From Holophagales bacterium (GTDB lineage Bacteria; Acidobacteriota; Thermoanaerobaculia; Multivoradales; JAGPDF01): a stretch of DNA of 64,000 bases. The DNA is taken from the NCBI GenBank assembly GCA_016699405.1, contig CP064972.1, positions 1,386,001-1,450,000 of the forward strand. Reading direction: 5' to 3'. The notes beneath the pieces are model-generated. The model was not told the DNA's origin. It searched no databases and was given only the letters and a program-made list of their open reading frames with translations. The position numbers and the translations under genes were made by a program. Positions within the stretch are counted from its first letter, which is position 1. Every line of letters begins with the position of its first letter. Of the stretch, positions 10,532 to 20,574 are shown one piece after another.

Positions 10532-11761
10532 ATGGACGACCGGCGAGCGAACCGCTGGGAGGTCGGCGCGGTGATCGCCGCAGTCGGGGCGGCCGCTGCT
10601 CTCGTCGCTCTCGGCTGGACGGCGGCACGCGGGCTGGCGGAGAGTCGAGAATCCGCTCTTGACGGCCGGGTGCTCCGCTTCGCTCACCGCATCGAGGCGG
10701 AGCTGCGCGACGTCGGACCTGCCGCGGCACCCGGTCTGCTCGCGACGATGGAGGACGAGAACGCCGACTGGATCGAGGGCATCGCGCTCGCTACTCCCGA
10801 GGGCGACTGGGAGCGGCGAGCGGGAGCCTCCGTCGCACGCCTGGAGCGCGATCCCGACCAGCGCGTCGAGCTCTCGCTGGGTCGCACCTGGGGTGGAGGG
10901 CCGCCCTCGGCCGGGCTCGCCACCGGCGGCGGCTGGCGCGGTGCGCGAGCCCCGGCGCGGCGGACGCTCGGCATCTGGGTCGACGCCGCCGTCCGAAGGC
11001 CCTCCCTCGTCGAGCGAGCGCTCCTGCCGGCGTCGAGCGCGGCGGCCGCGGCTCTCGTCGGCTTGGCCCTGGTGGCGGTCCGCGGGGCGCGACGCGAGCG
11101 AGCTCGCGAGCTCGAAGCGGTCGACCGGCGTCGCCTCGAAGGGCTCGGGCGGGCGGGAGCCGGTCTCGCCCACCAATTGCGCAACCCGCTCGCGACGGTC
11201 AAGGGCTCCTGTCAGTTGCTGCTCGAGGAAAGCGACGGGGACTCGCGCCCGCGGCTCGAGCGCATCCTCGGCGAAGTCGACCGGATGGACCGGCTGCTCG
11301 CGGAGCTGCTCGACTACGCCCGCCCTCCGACGGCGGAGCCCGCCATGCTGCAGCTCGAGCCCTTCCTCGCCGAGATCGCGCGGGGTGACGAGCGTGTGGT
11401 CGTGGCCTGTCCGCCGCATCTGGCCGCCACGGTCGATCCCGAGCACCTGCGGGAGATTCTGGTCAATCTGCTCGACAACGCCCGGGCGGTGAGCGACGAC
11501 GGGAGCCGGATCGAGGTCGTGGTGCGGCGTCGCGGACGTCTTCTCGAGACCGACGTCGCCGATCGCGGCCCGGGTCCGGGCTCGAACCCCGAGGCCTGGT
11601 TCGAGCCCTATGCGACCGGTCGCCACGACGGCACCGGACTCGGCTTGCCGATCGCCCGCGCGCTGGCGATGGCCAACGGCGGCTCGCTCGAGCTCGTGGC
11701 GCGTCCCGGAGGGGGTGCCGTGGCGCGGCTGCGACTCCTCGCGGTGGAGGGCGGGGCATGA
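10532..11761 (+). CDS. Membrane sensor histidine kinase (NtrB/ZraS-like)
   Basis: 409 aa. Two membrane spans (about 12-30 and 167-187) enclose a periplasmic domain of about 135 residues with no family I recognise. HisKA: GAGLAHQLRNPLATVKGS with the phosphorylated His near residue 214. HATPase: NLLDNARA (N box), DRGPGPG (G1), GTGLGLPIA (G2). The stop overlaps the ATG of the response regulator (ATGA), so the two form a cognate pair. The ATG was chosen because upstream sequence is shadow coding; an in-frame GTG three codons earlier is an alternative. Confidence 0.9.
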   Translation: MDDRRANRWEVGAVIAAVGAAAALVALGWTAARGLAESRESALDGRVLRFAHRIEAELRDVGPAAAPGLLATMEDENADWIEGIALATPEGDWERRAGASVARLERDPDQRVELSLGRTWGGGPPSAGLATGGGWRGARAPARRTLGIWVDAAVRRPSLVERALLPASSAAAAALVGLALVAVRGARRERARELEAVDRRRLEGLGRAGAGLAHQLRNPLATVKGSCQLLLEESDGDSRPRLERILGEVDRMDRLLAELLDYARPPTAEPAMLQLEPFLAEIARGDERVVVACPPHLAATVDPEHLREILVNLLDNARAVSDDGSRIEVVVRRRGRLLETDVADRGPGPGSNPEAWFEPYATGRHDGTGLGLPIARALAMANGGSLELVARPGGGAVARLRLLAVEGGA

Positions 11762-13062
11762 TCGCCAAAGTCCTCCTCGTCGACGACGACGCGGCCTTTC
11801 GCGAGTTGCTGGTCGACATCCTGCGGGTGGACGGCTACCAGCTGCTCGAGGCCGGAGACGGCGTGCGGGCGCTCAGCCTGGCGAGCGAGCACCACGTCGA
11901 TCTGGTGCTCACCGATCAGCGCATGCCGGGTCTCTCCGGCCTCGAGCTCGCCGGGCGCCTCGCGGCGCTGCCGCATCCCCCGGCGGTGGTGCTGATGACC
12001 GCCTACGGGACGATCCCGCAGGCGGTCGAGGCGATGCGGGCCGGCGTCGTCGACTACCTGACCAAGCCGCTGGCGAGCCCCGCGGAGCTCCGGAGGGTCG
12101 TGCGTTCGGCCCTCGGTCAGCCGGAGCGGGCGCCGAGCGGCGAGGAGTTCCTGACCCACGACGCGCGGACGCTCGAGGTTCTGGCGCTCGCCGACCGTGC
12201 GGCCGCAACCGACGCGACGATCCTCGTGCGTGGCGAGTCAGGCACCGGCAAGGAGCTGCTCGCCCGGCGCGTCCATCGTCGCTCCGCGCGGGCGCGCGGG
12301 CCGTTCGTCGCCGTCAACTGTGCGGCCTTGCCGGAGAGCCTGGCGGAGAGCGAGCTGTTCGGTCACGAGAGGGGCGCCTTCACCGGAGCCGTCCAGCGGC
12401 AACGCGGCCGCTTCGAGCTGGCGAGCGGCGGCACGCTGTTCCTCGACGAGGTGGGAGAGCTCGCCGAGCCGGTGCAGGCCAAGCTCCTCCGCGCTCTCGA
12501 GCAGCGAGCGATCGAACGGGTCGGTGGCACGGGGCCGGTGGGCGTCGACATCCGTCTGCTCGCGGCGACCCATCGCGACCTCGCCAGCGGGGCCGCCGAG
12601 GGGCGTTTTCGGGCCGACCTCTTCTACCGCCTCAACGTGGTGACGCTGGAGCTTCCGCCGCTGCGCGAACGTCCGGGAGACCTCGATCTGCTGGTGCCGG
12701 CGCTGGTGCGCTCGCTCGCCGATCGCCACCGTCTTCCGCCCCGCGAGCCCGATGCGGAGTGCTGGTCGCGGCTGCGCCGTCACTCCTGGCCGGGAAACGT
12801 GCGTGAGCTGCGCAACGTGCTCGAGCGGGCTTTGATCGCGGGGAGCGGCTCGACGATCCGGTCGGTGGATCTCCCGGTGCTCGACAGCGGCGGCGTGGGC
12901 GCTCCGAAGGGCGACGACCCGCTGCTGCTCGCCGAACGGGAGAAGCGGGCGATCCTCGAAGCCCTCTCGCGCACCGGAGGCAACCGCGAGCAGGCGTCGC
13001 GCCTCCTCGGCATCTCCGTACGAACGCTCTACAACCGACTGCGCGAATTCGGTCTGAGGTGA
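11758..13062 (+). CDS. NtrC-family sigma-54-dependent response regulator
   Basis: 434 aa, full length for the family. Receiver about 1-120 with acidic pocket VDDD and phosphoacceptor Asp near residue 53 (LTDQRMPG), and Lys in LTKPL. AAA+ about 140-370: Walker A GESGTGKE, intact GAFTGA loop (HERGAFTGAVQ), Walker B LFLDEVGE, FRADLFYRLN. C-terminal Fis-type HTH (NREQASRLLGISVRTLYNRL). It should activate sigma-54 promoters upon phosphorylation by the adjacent kinase. No -24/-12 site was pinned down in the window. Confidence 0.93.
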   Translation: MIAKVLLVDDDAAFRELLVDILRVDGYQLLEAGDGVRALSLASEHHVDLVLTDQRMPGLSGLELAGRLAALPHPPAVVLMTAYGTIPQAVEAMRAGVVDYLTKPLASPAELRRVVRSALGQPERAPSGEEFLTHDARTLEVLALADRAAATDATILVRGESGTGKELLARRVHRRSARARGPFVAVNCAALPESLAESELFGHERGAFTGAVQRQRGRFELASGGTLFLDEVGELAEPVQAKLLRALEQRAIERVGGTGPVGVDIRLLAATHRDLASGAAEGRFRADLFYRLNVVTLELPPLRERPGDLDLLVPALVRSLADRHRLPPREPDAECWSRLRRHSWPGNVRELRNVLERALIAGSGSTIRSVDLPVLDSGGVGAPKGDDPLLLAEREKRAILEALSRTGGNREQASRLLGISVRTLYNRLREFGLR

Positions 13063-13114
13063 GCCGGCGAGGAGGGCTCGCGCGCCTCCTCGCCGGTCGA
13101 GCTCCGCGATCCGG

Positions 13115-13720
13115 TCACGAACCCGCGGCGCTGCCGAGCTCGCGCAGGTGCAACTGCCAGTCGCGGGTCGCCCGCGCGACGCTGCGGGCCGCCTCGGCGA
13201 CTCGCGCCGGGTCGGGATCGGCGACGTCGAGCGCTCCGTCGAGCGCGACGAGATGCTGACGCAGGCGGTCGGACGAGGCTGTGAGATCGCGCTGTCGCTC
13301 CTCGATCCGGCTCGCCGAGGCGGCGTCGAGACCTTGGCGGTAGCTCGCATAGCCGGCCAGCATCTGATCGACCTGTTGGTGCAAGCGGTCGCGATCGCGC
13401 CGCGCCGCCGACGCGTCGAACTGGCTGCGGCGCGCCCCACGAGCGAGGTCTCGCGCCTGGTCGCGAGCCTGCTGCGCCGTGCCGTCGCAGCCGGCGAGCG
13501 GACCGCTTCCGGGCGTCGTGGCGTGGATCCTCTGGCGATCGCCGTTGGCCTGGCCGTGCCCCTGTCCGGACCGGCTCCCTCCTCCCGGTCCGAGCCCCGT
13601 CTGGCCTCCGCCGCCTCCGCCGCGCCCGCCGCGTTGGGCGACGGCCGGAGTTTCGAGCATCCCGGCGAGCAGAAGAACAGCGACCGTGGCGAGCGTGCAA
13701 TAGCGTGCGTCGTGACTCAT
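13115..13720 (-). CDS. Secreted Gly-rich / helical hypothetical protein
   Basis: 201 aa. AAGGAGG with a 6-base spacer precedes the ATG at 13720, a very strong ribosome-binding site. Signal peptide about 1-29 (hydrophobic TVAVLLLAGML, cleavage after AVAQ). A disordered Gly/Arg-rich linker (about 30-70) is followed by about 120 residues of charged, heptad-like helix. The layout of signal peptide plus long helix resembles Spy/CpxP/ZraP periplasmic chaperone-like proteins, but there is no LTxxQ motif, so the resemblance is only structural. It converges on the NtrC-type regulator. Confidence 0.72.
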   Translation of the reverse strand: MSHDARYCTLATVAVLLLAGMLETPAVAQRGGRGGGGGGQTGLGPGGGSRSGQGHGQANGDRQRIHATTPGSGPLAGCDGTAQQARDQARDLARGARRSQFDASAARRDRDRLHQQVDQMLAGYASYRQGLDAASASRIEERQRDLTASSDRLRQHLVALDGALDVADPDPARVAEAARSVARATRDWQLHLRELGSAAGS

Positions 13721-13953
13721 CGTGAACCTCCTTGGGGTCGAGTCCCGCGCCGATCTCCTATCGCACGGGCGGTGCCAGCGAGCGCCGAGCGGCGCTCGTA
13801 GCGTAACCGCCCTGAGATCAACGGGTTGGCGATGACGATCGAAGAGAGGCGAAAGCGCGCCAGCTCGCCGTCCTGCAAGATCTGCCGGACGACGGCAAGA
13901 CATGCAGCTCGTCCGCCGCGAGCCTCCGGGGAAATGAATCCGCGGTCGGCCCC

Positions 13954-16900
13954 GTGCGAGCAGGCCGTTCCGGTGCGATGATTCCCGGCAAGCGCCGTCG
14001 CGGCGCGCGGCGATCGCCCATCGTCTCGCCGAACGGCAACCTGTCGATGATGCCGGACTCCCCCGAAGATCCACGACGCCCCGTGCGTTCCGCCAAGGAC
14101 TCGCTCGAACCGATCTCGCGAAGCGAGCGCGAGCTCCTCTTCGACTGGATGCTCGACTGCACCGAGGAGGGTGTCCTGGTCGCCGACGAGCACGGGCGCG
14201 TCCTCCTGTGCAATCGGGCGGGCAGCGAGCTCTTCGGCCTGACCTGCGACGAGATCGCCGGCGGTCCGCTCGACCGGCTGCTGCCGCAGGCGATCCGCGA
14301 CGAGCATCGCGAGTGGGTGGCGCGATTCGCCACCTCGAGCGACGGACTGTCGACGCCGCAGCCGATGGGCGAATTGCGCGGAGTGACGGCCCGTGGCGAG
14401 GAGATTCCGCTCGAAGGACGCCTGAGCAAGGTCGACATCGGCGGCCGGCGCTGCGTGGCGATCTTCTTGCGCGACCTGCGACCGCGGCTGGCCGAAGAGG
14501 CGGCCGCGCGCGGTCAGCTCGAGCTGCGCGAGCAGCTGGCGCGCATCGTCGAGACCTCGCCCGGCGTCGTCTATTCGTTCCGGCGCGGGCCCGACGGGAA
14601 GATGTCGTTCCCCTACATGTCGCCGGCGATCGAGAGACTCTTCCCGGTGCCGCGGGCGGCGGCGGCGCGAGACGGCACGACGCTCTTCGACTACCTCCAC
14701 CCGGAGGACGTTCCGGCGCTCGCCGAAACGAGCGCGATCTCCGAGCGGGACCTGTCGCTCTGGCGCAGTACCTTCCGGGTGCGTCATCCGGAGCGCGGCG
14801 AGATCTGGCTCGAAGGGTGCTCGTCGCCGGTGCGCGAGGCCGACGGAGGAACCGTCTGGCACGGAGTGGTCACCGACGTGACCTTGCGACTCCGCGCCGA
14901 GGCGACCGTGCGGGAGGCGCTGAGCCTGCAGCGCGCCACGCTCGATGGACTCTCGGCCCATCTCGCCGTGCTCGACACCGACGGGCGGATCGTCGCGGTG
15001 AATCGCGCCTGGAGGGAATTCGCCGTGGCCAACGGCGTTGTGCTCGCGGCGGTGTGCGAAGGGGCCAACTACCTGGAGACGTGCGATCGCGTCGAAGGGG
15101 TCGACCGGCCGACGGCGGCTCGGGTCGCCGCGGCGATCCGCGCCACGATCGCCGGCACGACCGGCTCGGCGAGCTTCGAGTATCCGTGCCACTCGCCCGA
15201 TGCGCAGCGTTGGTTCGTCGTACAGGTCACGGCGATGGACGGAGCTCCGCCGCGTCGGGTGATCGTCGCCCACGAGTCGATCACCGAGCGGAAGCTGCAC
15301 GAAATGGCGCTTCGCGCCAGCGAGGAGCGCTACCGGGCGCTCATGGAGACCACCTTCGATTGGATCTGGGAGGTCGACGCGAGCGGGCGCTACACCTTCG
15401 CCAGCCGACGCGTTGCCGACCTTCTGGGCTACGCACCGGAGGAGATGATCGGCCGCACTCCGTTCGAGCTGATGCGCCCCGACGAGGCGGAACGGGTCGC
15501 CGCGCTGTTCGCCGGAGCCGTCGCCCGCCGCGAGCGTCTGACCGCCGTCGAGAACGTGAACCTGCACCGCGACGGTCACGAGGTCGTCCTCGAAACGAGT
15601 GGCGTCCCGGTGTTCGATGCCGCCGGCGAGCTCACCGGCTATCGCGGCATGGATCGCGACATCACCGAGCGGAAGCGAGCCGAAGCGGTCTTGCGCGAGC
15701 GCGAGGCGCGTTACGCCGCGCTGGTCGAGACCTCGCCCGAGGCGATCTACGTCAATCGCGAGGATCGCGTGACGCTGGTCAATCCGGCCTGTCTCCGCCT
15801 CTTCGGCGCCACGAGCCCCGAGGAGCTCCTCGGCCGTCCGACGCTCGAGCTCTTCCATCCCGATTTCCACGAGGCGATCCGCGAGCGGGTGCGCCGGTTG
15901 CGCGAGCTCGGCGAGCCGGTTCCGCTTGCCGAGGAGCGGATCGTGCGGCTCGACGGGCAGACCGTCGACGTCGAAGTCGTAGCGGCTCCGTTCCTCGATC
16001 AAGGTGTCCGCGCCATTCACGTCGTGCTGCGCGACCTGACCGAGCGCAGGCGCCTCGAAGCGGTGCGGGTGAGCTCGCAGAAGCTCGAGGCGCTCGGCAC
16101 GCTGGCCACCGGCATCGCTCACGATTTCAACAACCTGCTGCTGGCGATCCGCGGCAATGCGCGGCTCGCCGCCGCCGACTCGCCCACGGGAGGGGAGGCA
16201 CGCACCAGTCTCGACGAGGTCGAGAAGGCCTGCGTTCGCGGCGCCGAGCTGGTGCGCCGCATCCTCGCCTTCGGCCGGCCGGAGATGCCGCGCCGCGAGA
16301 TCCTCGCCGTGCGACCGATTCTCGAGGAGGCCGTCGCGCTCCTGCGGGCGACGCTTCCGGCGCGGATCACCCTCGACGTCGACGCCGGTCCGGCCGAGCT
16401 GCGGCTCGAAATCGACGGCGGGCAGCTCCATCAAGCGGTGGTGAACCTGCTGGCCAACGCCGGCCAGGCGATCGGCGAGGCGAGCGGGCGCATCGCCCTG
16501 CGGGTCGAGACGATCGACGTCGGGCCGGAGCTCGCTCGCGAGGTGGCGGAGCTGCAGGAGGGGCGATACGTCCGCATCCGGGTGACGGACGACGGCTGCG
16601 GCATGTCACCGGAAGTCGTGCAGCGGGTCTTCGATCCGTTCTACACCAGTCGTCCGCCGGGGATGGGCTCGGGGCTCGGCCTTTCGGTCGTCCACGGATT
16701 CGTCGTCGGTCACGCCGGAGCCGTGGGGGTGAAGAGCCGGATCGGGGGGCCGACCGAGTTCGCGCTCTATCTGCCGGCGGTCTCCGCCGAGGCGTTGCAG
16801 CGCGCGGCGAGCGACGCGATCGAGCCGGCCCCGTCGCAGTCGCCGAACGGGTCGGCAACCGAGCGCACGAAGAGCCGGCTCCTCTACGTCGACGACGACG

Positions 16901-17250
16901 AGGCGCTGGTCTTCCTGGCGCGCCGGTTGCTCGAGCGTCGGGGCTTCGTCGTCCACGGCTACGTCGATGCCGACGAGGCGCTCCGGGCGCTCGAGTCCGA
17001 CCCGCAGGCGTTCGACGCCCTGGTGACCGACCTGTCGATGCCGCGGCTCTCCGGGCTCGAGCTCGCCGAGTCGGCACTCGCCCTGCGCCCGGCCCTTCCG
17101 GTGGTTCTGCTCTCCGGCTATCTGCGCCCGGAGGACGAGGCCGCCGCCGAACGCCTCGGGATTCGCGCCCTGATCCTCAAGCCCGACACCGTCGAAGCCC
17201 TCGCCGAAACGCTCGACCGGCTGCTCGCGGGGGTCGAGCCTCGGGGCTGA
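13954..17250 (+). CDS. Hybrid histidine kinase with five PAS domains and a C-terminal receiver
   Basis: About 1098 aa from the GTG at 13954; ATGs at 13978 and 14047 are equally plausible because none has a ribosome-binding site. No membrane span. Five PAS-like units follow one another (about 45-150, 190-310, 320-440, 450-570, 580-700), several ending in the PAC signature 'ITERK'/'LTERR'. HisKA phospho-His near residue 723 (TGIAHDFNNLLLAI), HATPase N box NLLANAGQA and G boxes DDGCGM and GSGLGLSV. Then a receiver with YVDDDE, phosphoacceptor in LVTDLSMPRLSG, and LKPD. A cytoplasmic multi-input sensor; no partner regulator lies next to it. Confidence 0.9.
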   Translation: MRAGRSGAMIPGKRRRGARRSPIVSPNGNLSMMPDSPEDPRRPVRSAKDSLEPISRSERELLFDWMLDCTEEGVLVADEHGRVLLCNRAGSELFGLTCDEIAGGPLDRLLPQAIRDEHREWVARFATSSDGLSTPQPMGELRGVTARGEEIPLEGRLSKVDIGGRRCVAIFLRDLRPRLAEEAAARGQLELREQLARIVETSPGVVYSFRRGPDGKMSFPYMSPAIERLFPVPRAAAARDGTTLFDYLHPEDVPALAETSAISERDLSLWRSTFRVRHPERGEIWLEGCSSPVREADGGTVWHGVVTDVTLRLRAEATVREALSLQRATLDGLSAHLAVLDTDGRIVAVNRAWREFAVANGVVLAAVCEGANYLETCDRVEGVDRPTAARVAAAIRATIAGTTGSASFEYPCHSPDAQRWFVVQVTAMDGAPPRRVIVAHESITERKLHEMALRASEERYRALMETTFDWIWEVDASGRYTFASRRVADLLGYAPEEMIGRTPFELMRPDEAERVAALFAGAVARRERLTAVENVNLHRDGHEVVLETSGVPVFDAAGELTGYRGMDRDITERKRAEAVLREREARYAALVETSPEAIYVNREDRVTLVNPACLRLFGATSPEELLGRPTLELFHPDFHEAIRERVRRLRELGEPVPLAEERIVRLDGQTVDVEVVAAPFLDQGVRAIHVVLRDLTERRRLEAVRVSSQKLEALGTLATGIAHDFNNLLLAIRGNARLAAADSPTGGEARTSLDEVEKACVRGAELVRRILAFGRPEMPRREILAVRPILEEAVALLRATLPARITLDVDAGPAELRLEIDGGQLHQAVVNLLANAGQAIGEASGRIALRVETIDVGPELAREVAELQEGRYVRIRVTDDGCGMSPEVVQRVFDPFYTSRPPGMGSGLGLSVVHGFVVGHAGAVGVKSRIGGPTEFALYLPAVSAEALQRAASDAIEPAPSQSPNGSATERTKSRLLYVDDDEALVFLARRLLERRGFVVHGYVDADEALRALESDPQAFDALVTDLSMPRLSGLELAESALALRPALPVVLLSGYLRPEDEAAAERLGIRALILKPDTVEALAETLDRLLAGVEPRG

Positions 17251-17305
17251 GTCCCCCCGCGGGATCGTCCGGGCGACAGCCGGCTCGGACGTCCCGGGGC
17301 AAGGA

Positions 17306-18796
17306 TCAGCTCGAGATCGCCGCGACGATCCTCCGTGCGGCGGCCTGAGCGTCGTCGCCGGGGTTGCGCGCGATCGGCAGATCGGGCTCGACGCCCTCGG
17401 CTTCGTTGCGGCCGTCGGCGCGGAAGCGGACGCAGTCGGGGGCGCGCACGGTCAGGCCGGTTGCCGGGAGCTCGAGGGTGACGCCGCCGTCGGTGTAGCC
17501 GCAGCCGACGCCCATCGTGCGTTCGCCGGCAACGCGCGCCGCACCGGCGTCCTGCAGGCTGGCGGCGAAGTCCTCGGCCGCCGACGCGGTGCGACGGTCG
17601 ACGAGCACGACAAGCTCGCCGCGCCAGGCGCCGGGCCTCCGGCCGTCCTCGCTGCCGGCGAGCCAGCGGCTCTCGAGGCCCGCGAAGTCGGCGGCGGTGG
17701 CAGCGGGAGCGAGCGGCTCGAGTCGGCCGATCGTCGCGCACGGGAGCGACGTTCCCGTGGGGCTCGACCAGAGGTCGGGCAGATCGCATGGACTCGCCGC
17801 TTCGGCGATCGCGGTGTCGAGGCGGAGAAGGGCCTCACCGAGCAGCGCCCGTTGCCGAGTCGAGAGATCCGATCGGGAAAGATCGGTCCGCAGGTCCTCG
17901 GCCATCGCGGTGAGCCGCCGGGTCGAGTGGGGATGGCGGATGAAGCCGGTCGCGCGCGGTGGAATCGGCCGGGTCGTCATGGCCCGAGTCATCGCGCCGA
18001 CGATACCGCTGCCGCCGCCGTTGCCGGTGATGTCGACGAGCAACGTGTTCGCCCCGCTCGTCGTGAGCTCGGCGAGCTCGGCGAGCTCGGCGTCGAGCCG
18101 ATCGAGCAGCGCTCGTTCCAGCCGCGTGGCGAACCGCTCACGGCAGTCCTCGTCGCACGCCGCCTCGGGTGTCGTCGGGTCGGTGCGGAAGCGGTCCCAC
18201 TCGGCCGCACAGAGCTCAGGAAAGGCGAAGGCGTCGAAGAGGCCGATCCGCAGGATCGCGAGCGGTCCTGCGTCGGCGCGGCGAAGCAACCCGGCCGGGA
18301 ACGGATGGGTCGCGGCGTCGCCGTCGAGAGGGGTGAATCCGTCCAGCGTGGACCAGGCGATCGGGCCGTCCCGCCGATCGTGCGCGCCGAATCGGGCGCA
18401 GGCGTCGTCGCCCGGCAAGGCAAGAGGAATCGGCCGGGCATCGCGGCGCTCTCGGCCGAGCAATCGCCGCAGCAGCCGCTGTCCCGCACCGACCGGGGCA
18501 GCGGCCCGGAAGTGCGCGTCGTCGAAGGCGGCGACGAAGCGTTCGAGCGCGTGGCGGGCTTCCGACCGGCTGCTGGCGCGTGCCAGTGCGGCACGCGCGA
18601 CACGGTCGAGCTCGCGCGGCGAGAGGTGCCGGCTCGCCAGGCGGTCGCCCAGGTTGGCGTAGGCGGTGGCGGTGTGCCTCTCGAGTCGCTCGAGGTCGGC
18701 GACCCAGGCGGCGCGCGTGCTCGCGCTCGGCCGCGAGAGCCACCAGAGCGAGCCGAGCCCTCCCATCAGCACGAGGGCGGCGAGAGCGCGTCGCAT
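17306..18796 (-). CDS. S41-family (tail-specific/tricorn-like) secreted peptidase
   Basis: 496 aa; GGAGGG six bases before the ATG. N-terminal hydrophobic segment (about 4-20) is a signal peptide or anchor. The C-terminal half shows S41 features: LLVDITGNGGGSG (substrate-binding strand with the Asn-Gly turn), VVLVDRRTASAAEDFA with the nucleophilic Ser near 405 and Glu three residues on, and RVAGERTMG. The Lys found in CtpA-type enzymes is not seen, so it more likely uses the Ser/Glu arrangement of tricorn/retinoid-binding-like members. No clear PDZ domain. The substrate is unknown. Confidence 0.8.
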   Translation of the reverse strand: MRRALAALVLMGGLGSLWWLSRPSASTRAAWVADLERLERHTATAYANLGDRLASRHLSPRELDRVARAALARASSRSEARHALERFVAAFDDAHFRAAAPVGAGQRLLRRLLGRERRDARPIPLALPGDDACARFGAHDRRDGPIAWSTLDGFTPLDGDAATHPFPAGLLRRADAGPLAILRIGLFDAFAFPELCAAEWDRFRTDPTTPEAACDEDCRERFATRLERALLDRLDAELAELAELTTSGANTLLVDITGNGGGSGIVGAMTRAMTTRPIPPRATGFIRHPHSTRRLTAMAEDLRTDLSRSDLSTRQRALLGEALLRLDTAIAEAASPCDLPDLWSSPTGTSLPCATIGRLEPLAPAATAADFAGLESRWLAGSEDGRRPGAWRGELVVLVDRRTASAAEDFAASLQDAGAARVAGERTMGVGCGYTDGGVTLELPATGLTVRAPDCVRFRADGRNEAEGVEPDLPIARNPGDDAQAAARRIVAAISS

Positions 18797-18861
18797 CGAA
18801 CCCTCCTACGCCGAACGCCGCCGCAGGTTGCCCGCCGGCGGCGTCGGCCCGCTCCCGGTGC

Positions 18862-20469
18862 CTACGAACAGTTGGCGAACGCGTGGACGTCGCGGATCGC
18901 CGTGAACGGCCGCCCGCCCGGGTTGAAGTAGCGCCGCGTCCGTCCCGTCCAGGTGTCGACCACGGTGACCGTGACCTCGAGGTCGGTCACGCCGCCGACG
19001 AAGATCCACGCGGCGTCGTTGATCGCGCAGCCGTCGAGCACCTTGACGACCACCTCGACGTTGTCCGGCGAGAAGAACCAGAAGCCCGCCGAGTCCCGCC
19101 CGAGCTCGATCGCCGTCCCGCCGCCGGTGAAGGTCGGAGCAGCCCAGTCGACCTTGACGCGGTAGCGGTCGCCGAGCAGACAGGGCTCCGCGGTCTCGGC
19201 GAGGCACGGCCCCGGGGTCTCGATCGGCGCGAGGTGCGAGAAGTAGACCTGCTCGGCGAGCCGGCGACCCATCTCGAGACCGACCCGGTTGTCGTACTGC
19301 CAGTGGATGCCGCCGTAGATGCGGCTCTGGCCGGCCTCTTCGGCCGCCTGCCAGAAGCCGGTGAAGGAGCGTTCGACCCCGGGCATCGCCGCCGTGGTGG
19401 TGTCGAAGGCGAAATCGTCGCCGTCGAAGAAGAGACCGAGCAGCCGCGCGGCTGCGCCGCTGAAGGTGCTGTGGCCGGAGACGTAGGCGGGGAAGTTCGG
19501 CGTGGTGATGAACGGCGTCCAGCTCGCATCGGCCACCGTGGCCGGGTTGCCGTCGCTCGCTGCTTCGCGAATGCCGGTGATTGGGCGCCAATGGCCGTAG
19601 GTGTACTTCATGTCCCAGGCGGCGATCGCCGCGTCGGCCTCGGAGATGGCGAGCAAGGCGAACAGCCGGGCGCTCGCGACGAGCGAGAGCCCTTCGCGTT
19701 CGGCGATCTGCTGGGCGATCTCGTGCCAGTGTCCGGGCGGGGTCGCGGTGCCCGGTCCGTCGGCCCAGAAGAGCGCGATTTCGGTCTGGTCGGCGGTGCG
19801 CTCCAGGCTGTTGATCGCGCCGAGACGCTTCACCTCGTCGAACGCCGCGGCATACTCGGCGGTCATCGGAGCGGGCGGTGCCGGAGCGCGGAGCTCGGAG
19901 CCGCGCGCGAGGCTCCAGGGCATGACGTACGGCCAGTTGGGAAATGCCGGTGCGGCGAAGGCGGGCGGCGTCGGCTCCCACCAGGAGGCGCCTTCCGGCC
20001 CGCTGTAGGGAACCACCGCGGCCGCGCCGTCGGCGGCGCGCAGAGCGAGGATCGCCGCGGCGACGTGATGGCCCCAGGCGATCCCGTTGGTCTCGGCGGC
20101 GCCGTCCGGGATGGTGGCCAGCGAGCTCGTCAACGCGGCGTCGAAGGTCGCCTGCTGTGCGGGGAAGAGCTCGCCGAGCACCATGTGTGCCGCGGCGGCC
20201 GCCGCGGCCTCGGCCGACAGCGGGAGCGGCCCCGCCGGTTCGGTGACGGCATACGGTTCGTAGCCGCCGAGCGCGCCGACGACCGAGTCGTACATCGCCA
20301 CGTGGGTCATCGCCATGGCGCGCGAGGCTTTCGGTGGCGGTGTCCTGTCGACGCGAACGGCGCCGAGCAGTACGGCGTTCCAGTCGCGCACGACGTCAGC
20401 CGTGAGCGGATGGGTGCCGAACAGCGCGAGCGCAGCGAGAGCGGAGAGGCGCACGGAGATCGAACGCAT
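18862..20469 (-). CDS. Vanadium-dependent haloperoxidase/acid phosphatase-like secreted protein
   Basis: 535 aa. GGAGG precedes the ATG at 20469, which is followed by a signal peptide (VRLSALAALALFG, cleavage about residue 20-22). The vanadate/phosphate-binding triad motifs of the PAP2/VHPO fold are present in order: K-x-H-W-R-P (KYTYGHWRPI, about 290), SGHSTFSG (about 331) and SR-x-x-GGIHW (about 381-390). The last about 95 residues form a separate beta-rich domain (WFFSPDNVEVVVKVLDG, YFNPGG) that I associate with secreted acidobacterial proteins. Chemistry could be halide oxidation or phosphate ester hydrolysis; sequence alone does not decide. Confidence 0.85.
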   Translation of the reverse strand: MRSISVRLSALAALALFGTHPLTADVVRDWNAVLLGAVRVDRTPPPKASRAMAMTHVAMYDSVVGALGGYEPYAVTEPAGPLPLSAEAAAAAAAHMVLGELFPAQQATFDAALTSSLATIPDGAAETNGIAWGHHVAAAILALRAADGAAAVVPYSGPEGASWWEPTPPAFAAPAFPNWPYVMPWSLARGSELRAPAPPAPMTAEYAAAFDEVKRLGAINSLERTADQTEIALFWADGPGTATPPGHWHEIAQQIAEREGLSLVASARLFALLAISEADAAIAAWDMKYTYGHWRPITGIREAASDGNPATVADASWTPFITTPNFPAYVSGHSTFSGAAARLLGLFFDGDDFAFDTTTAAMPGVERSFTGFWQAAEEAGQSRIYGGIHWQYDNRVGLEMGRRLAEQVYFSHLAPIETPGPCLAETAEPCLLGDRYRVKVDWAAPTFTGGGTAIELGRDSAGFWFFSPDNVEVVVKVLDGCAINDAAWIFVGGVTDLEVTVTVVDTWTGRTRRYFNPGGRPFTAIRDVHAFANCS

Positions 20470-20574
20470 GGTTCCTCCTGCAGGTGCCGACAGCGTGAGT
20501 TGTGGCGCGCAGACTAGTGCAACAGCCGCCATCTCGGGAAGCGGAGCTGCCGGATCGGCAAAGCCGCCGGGAAT

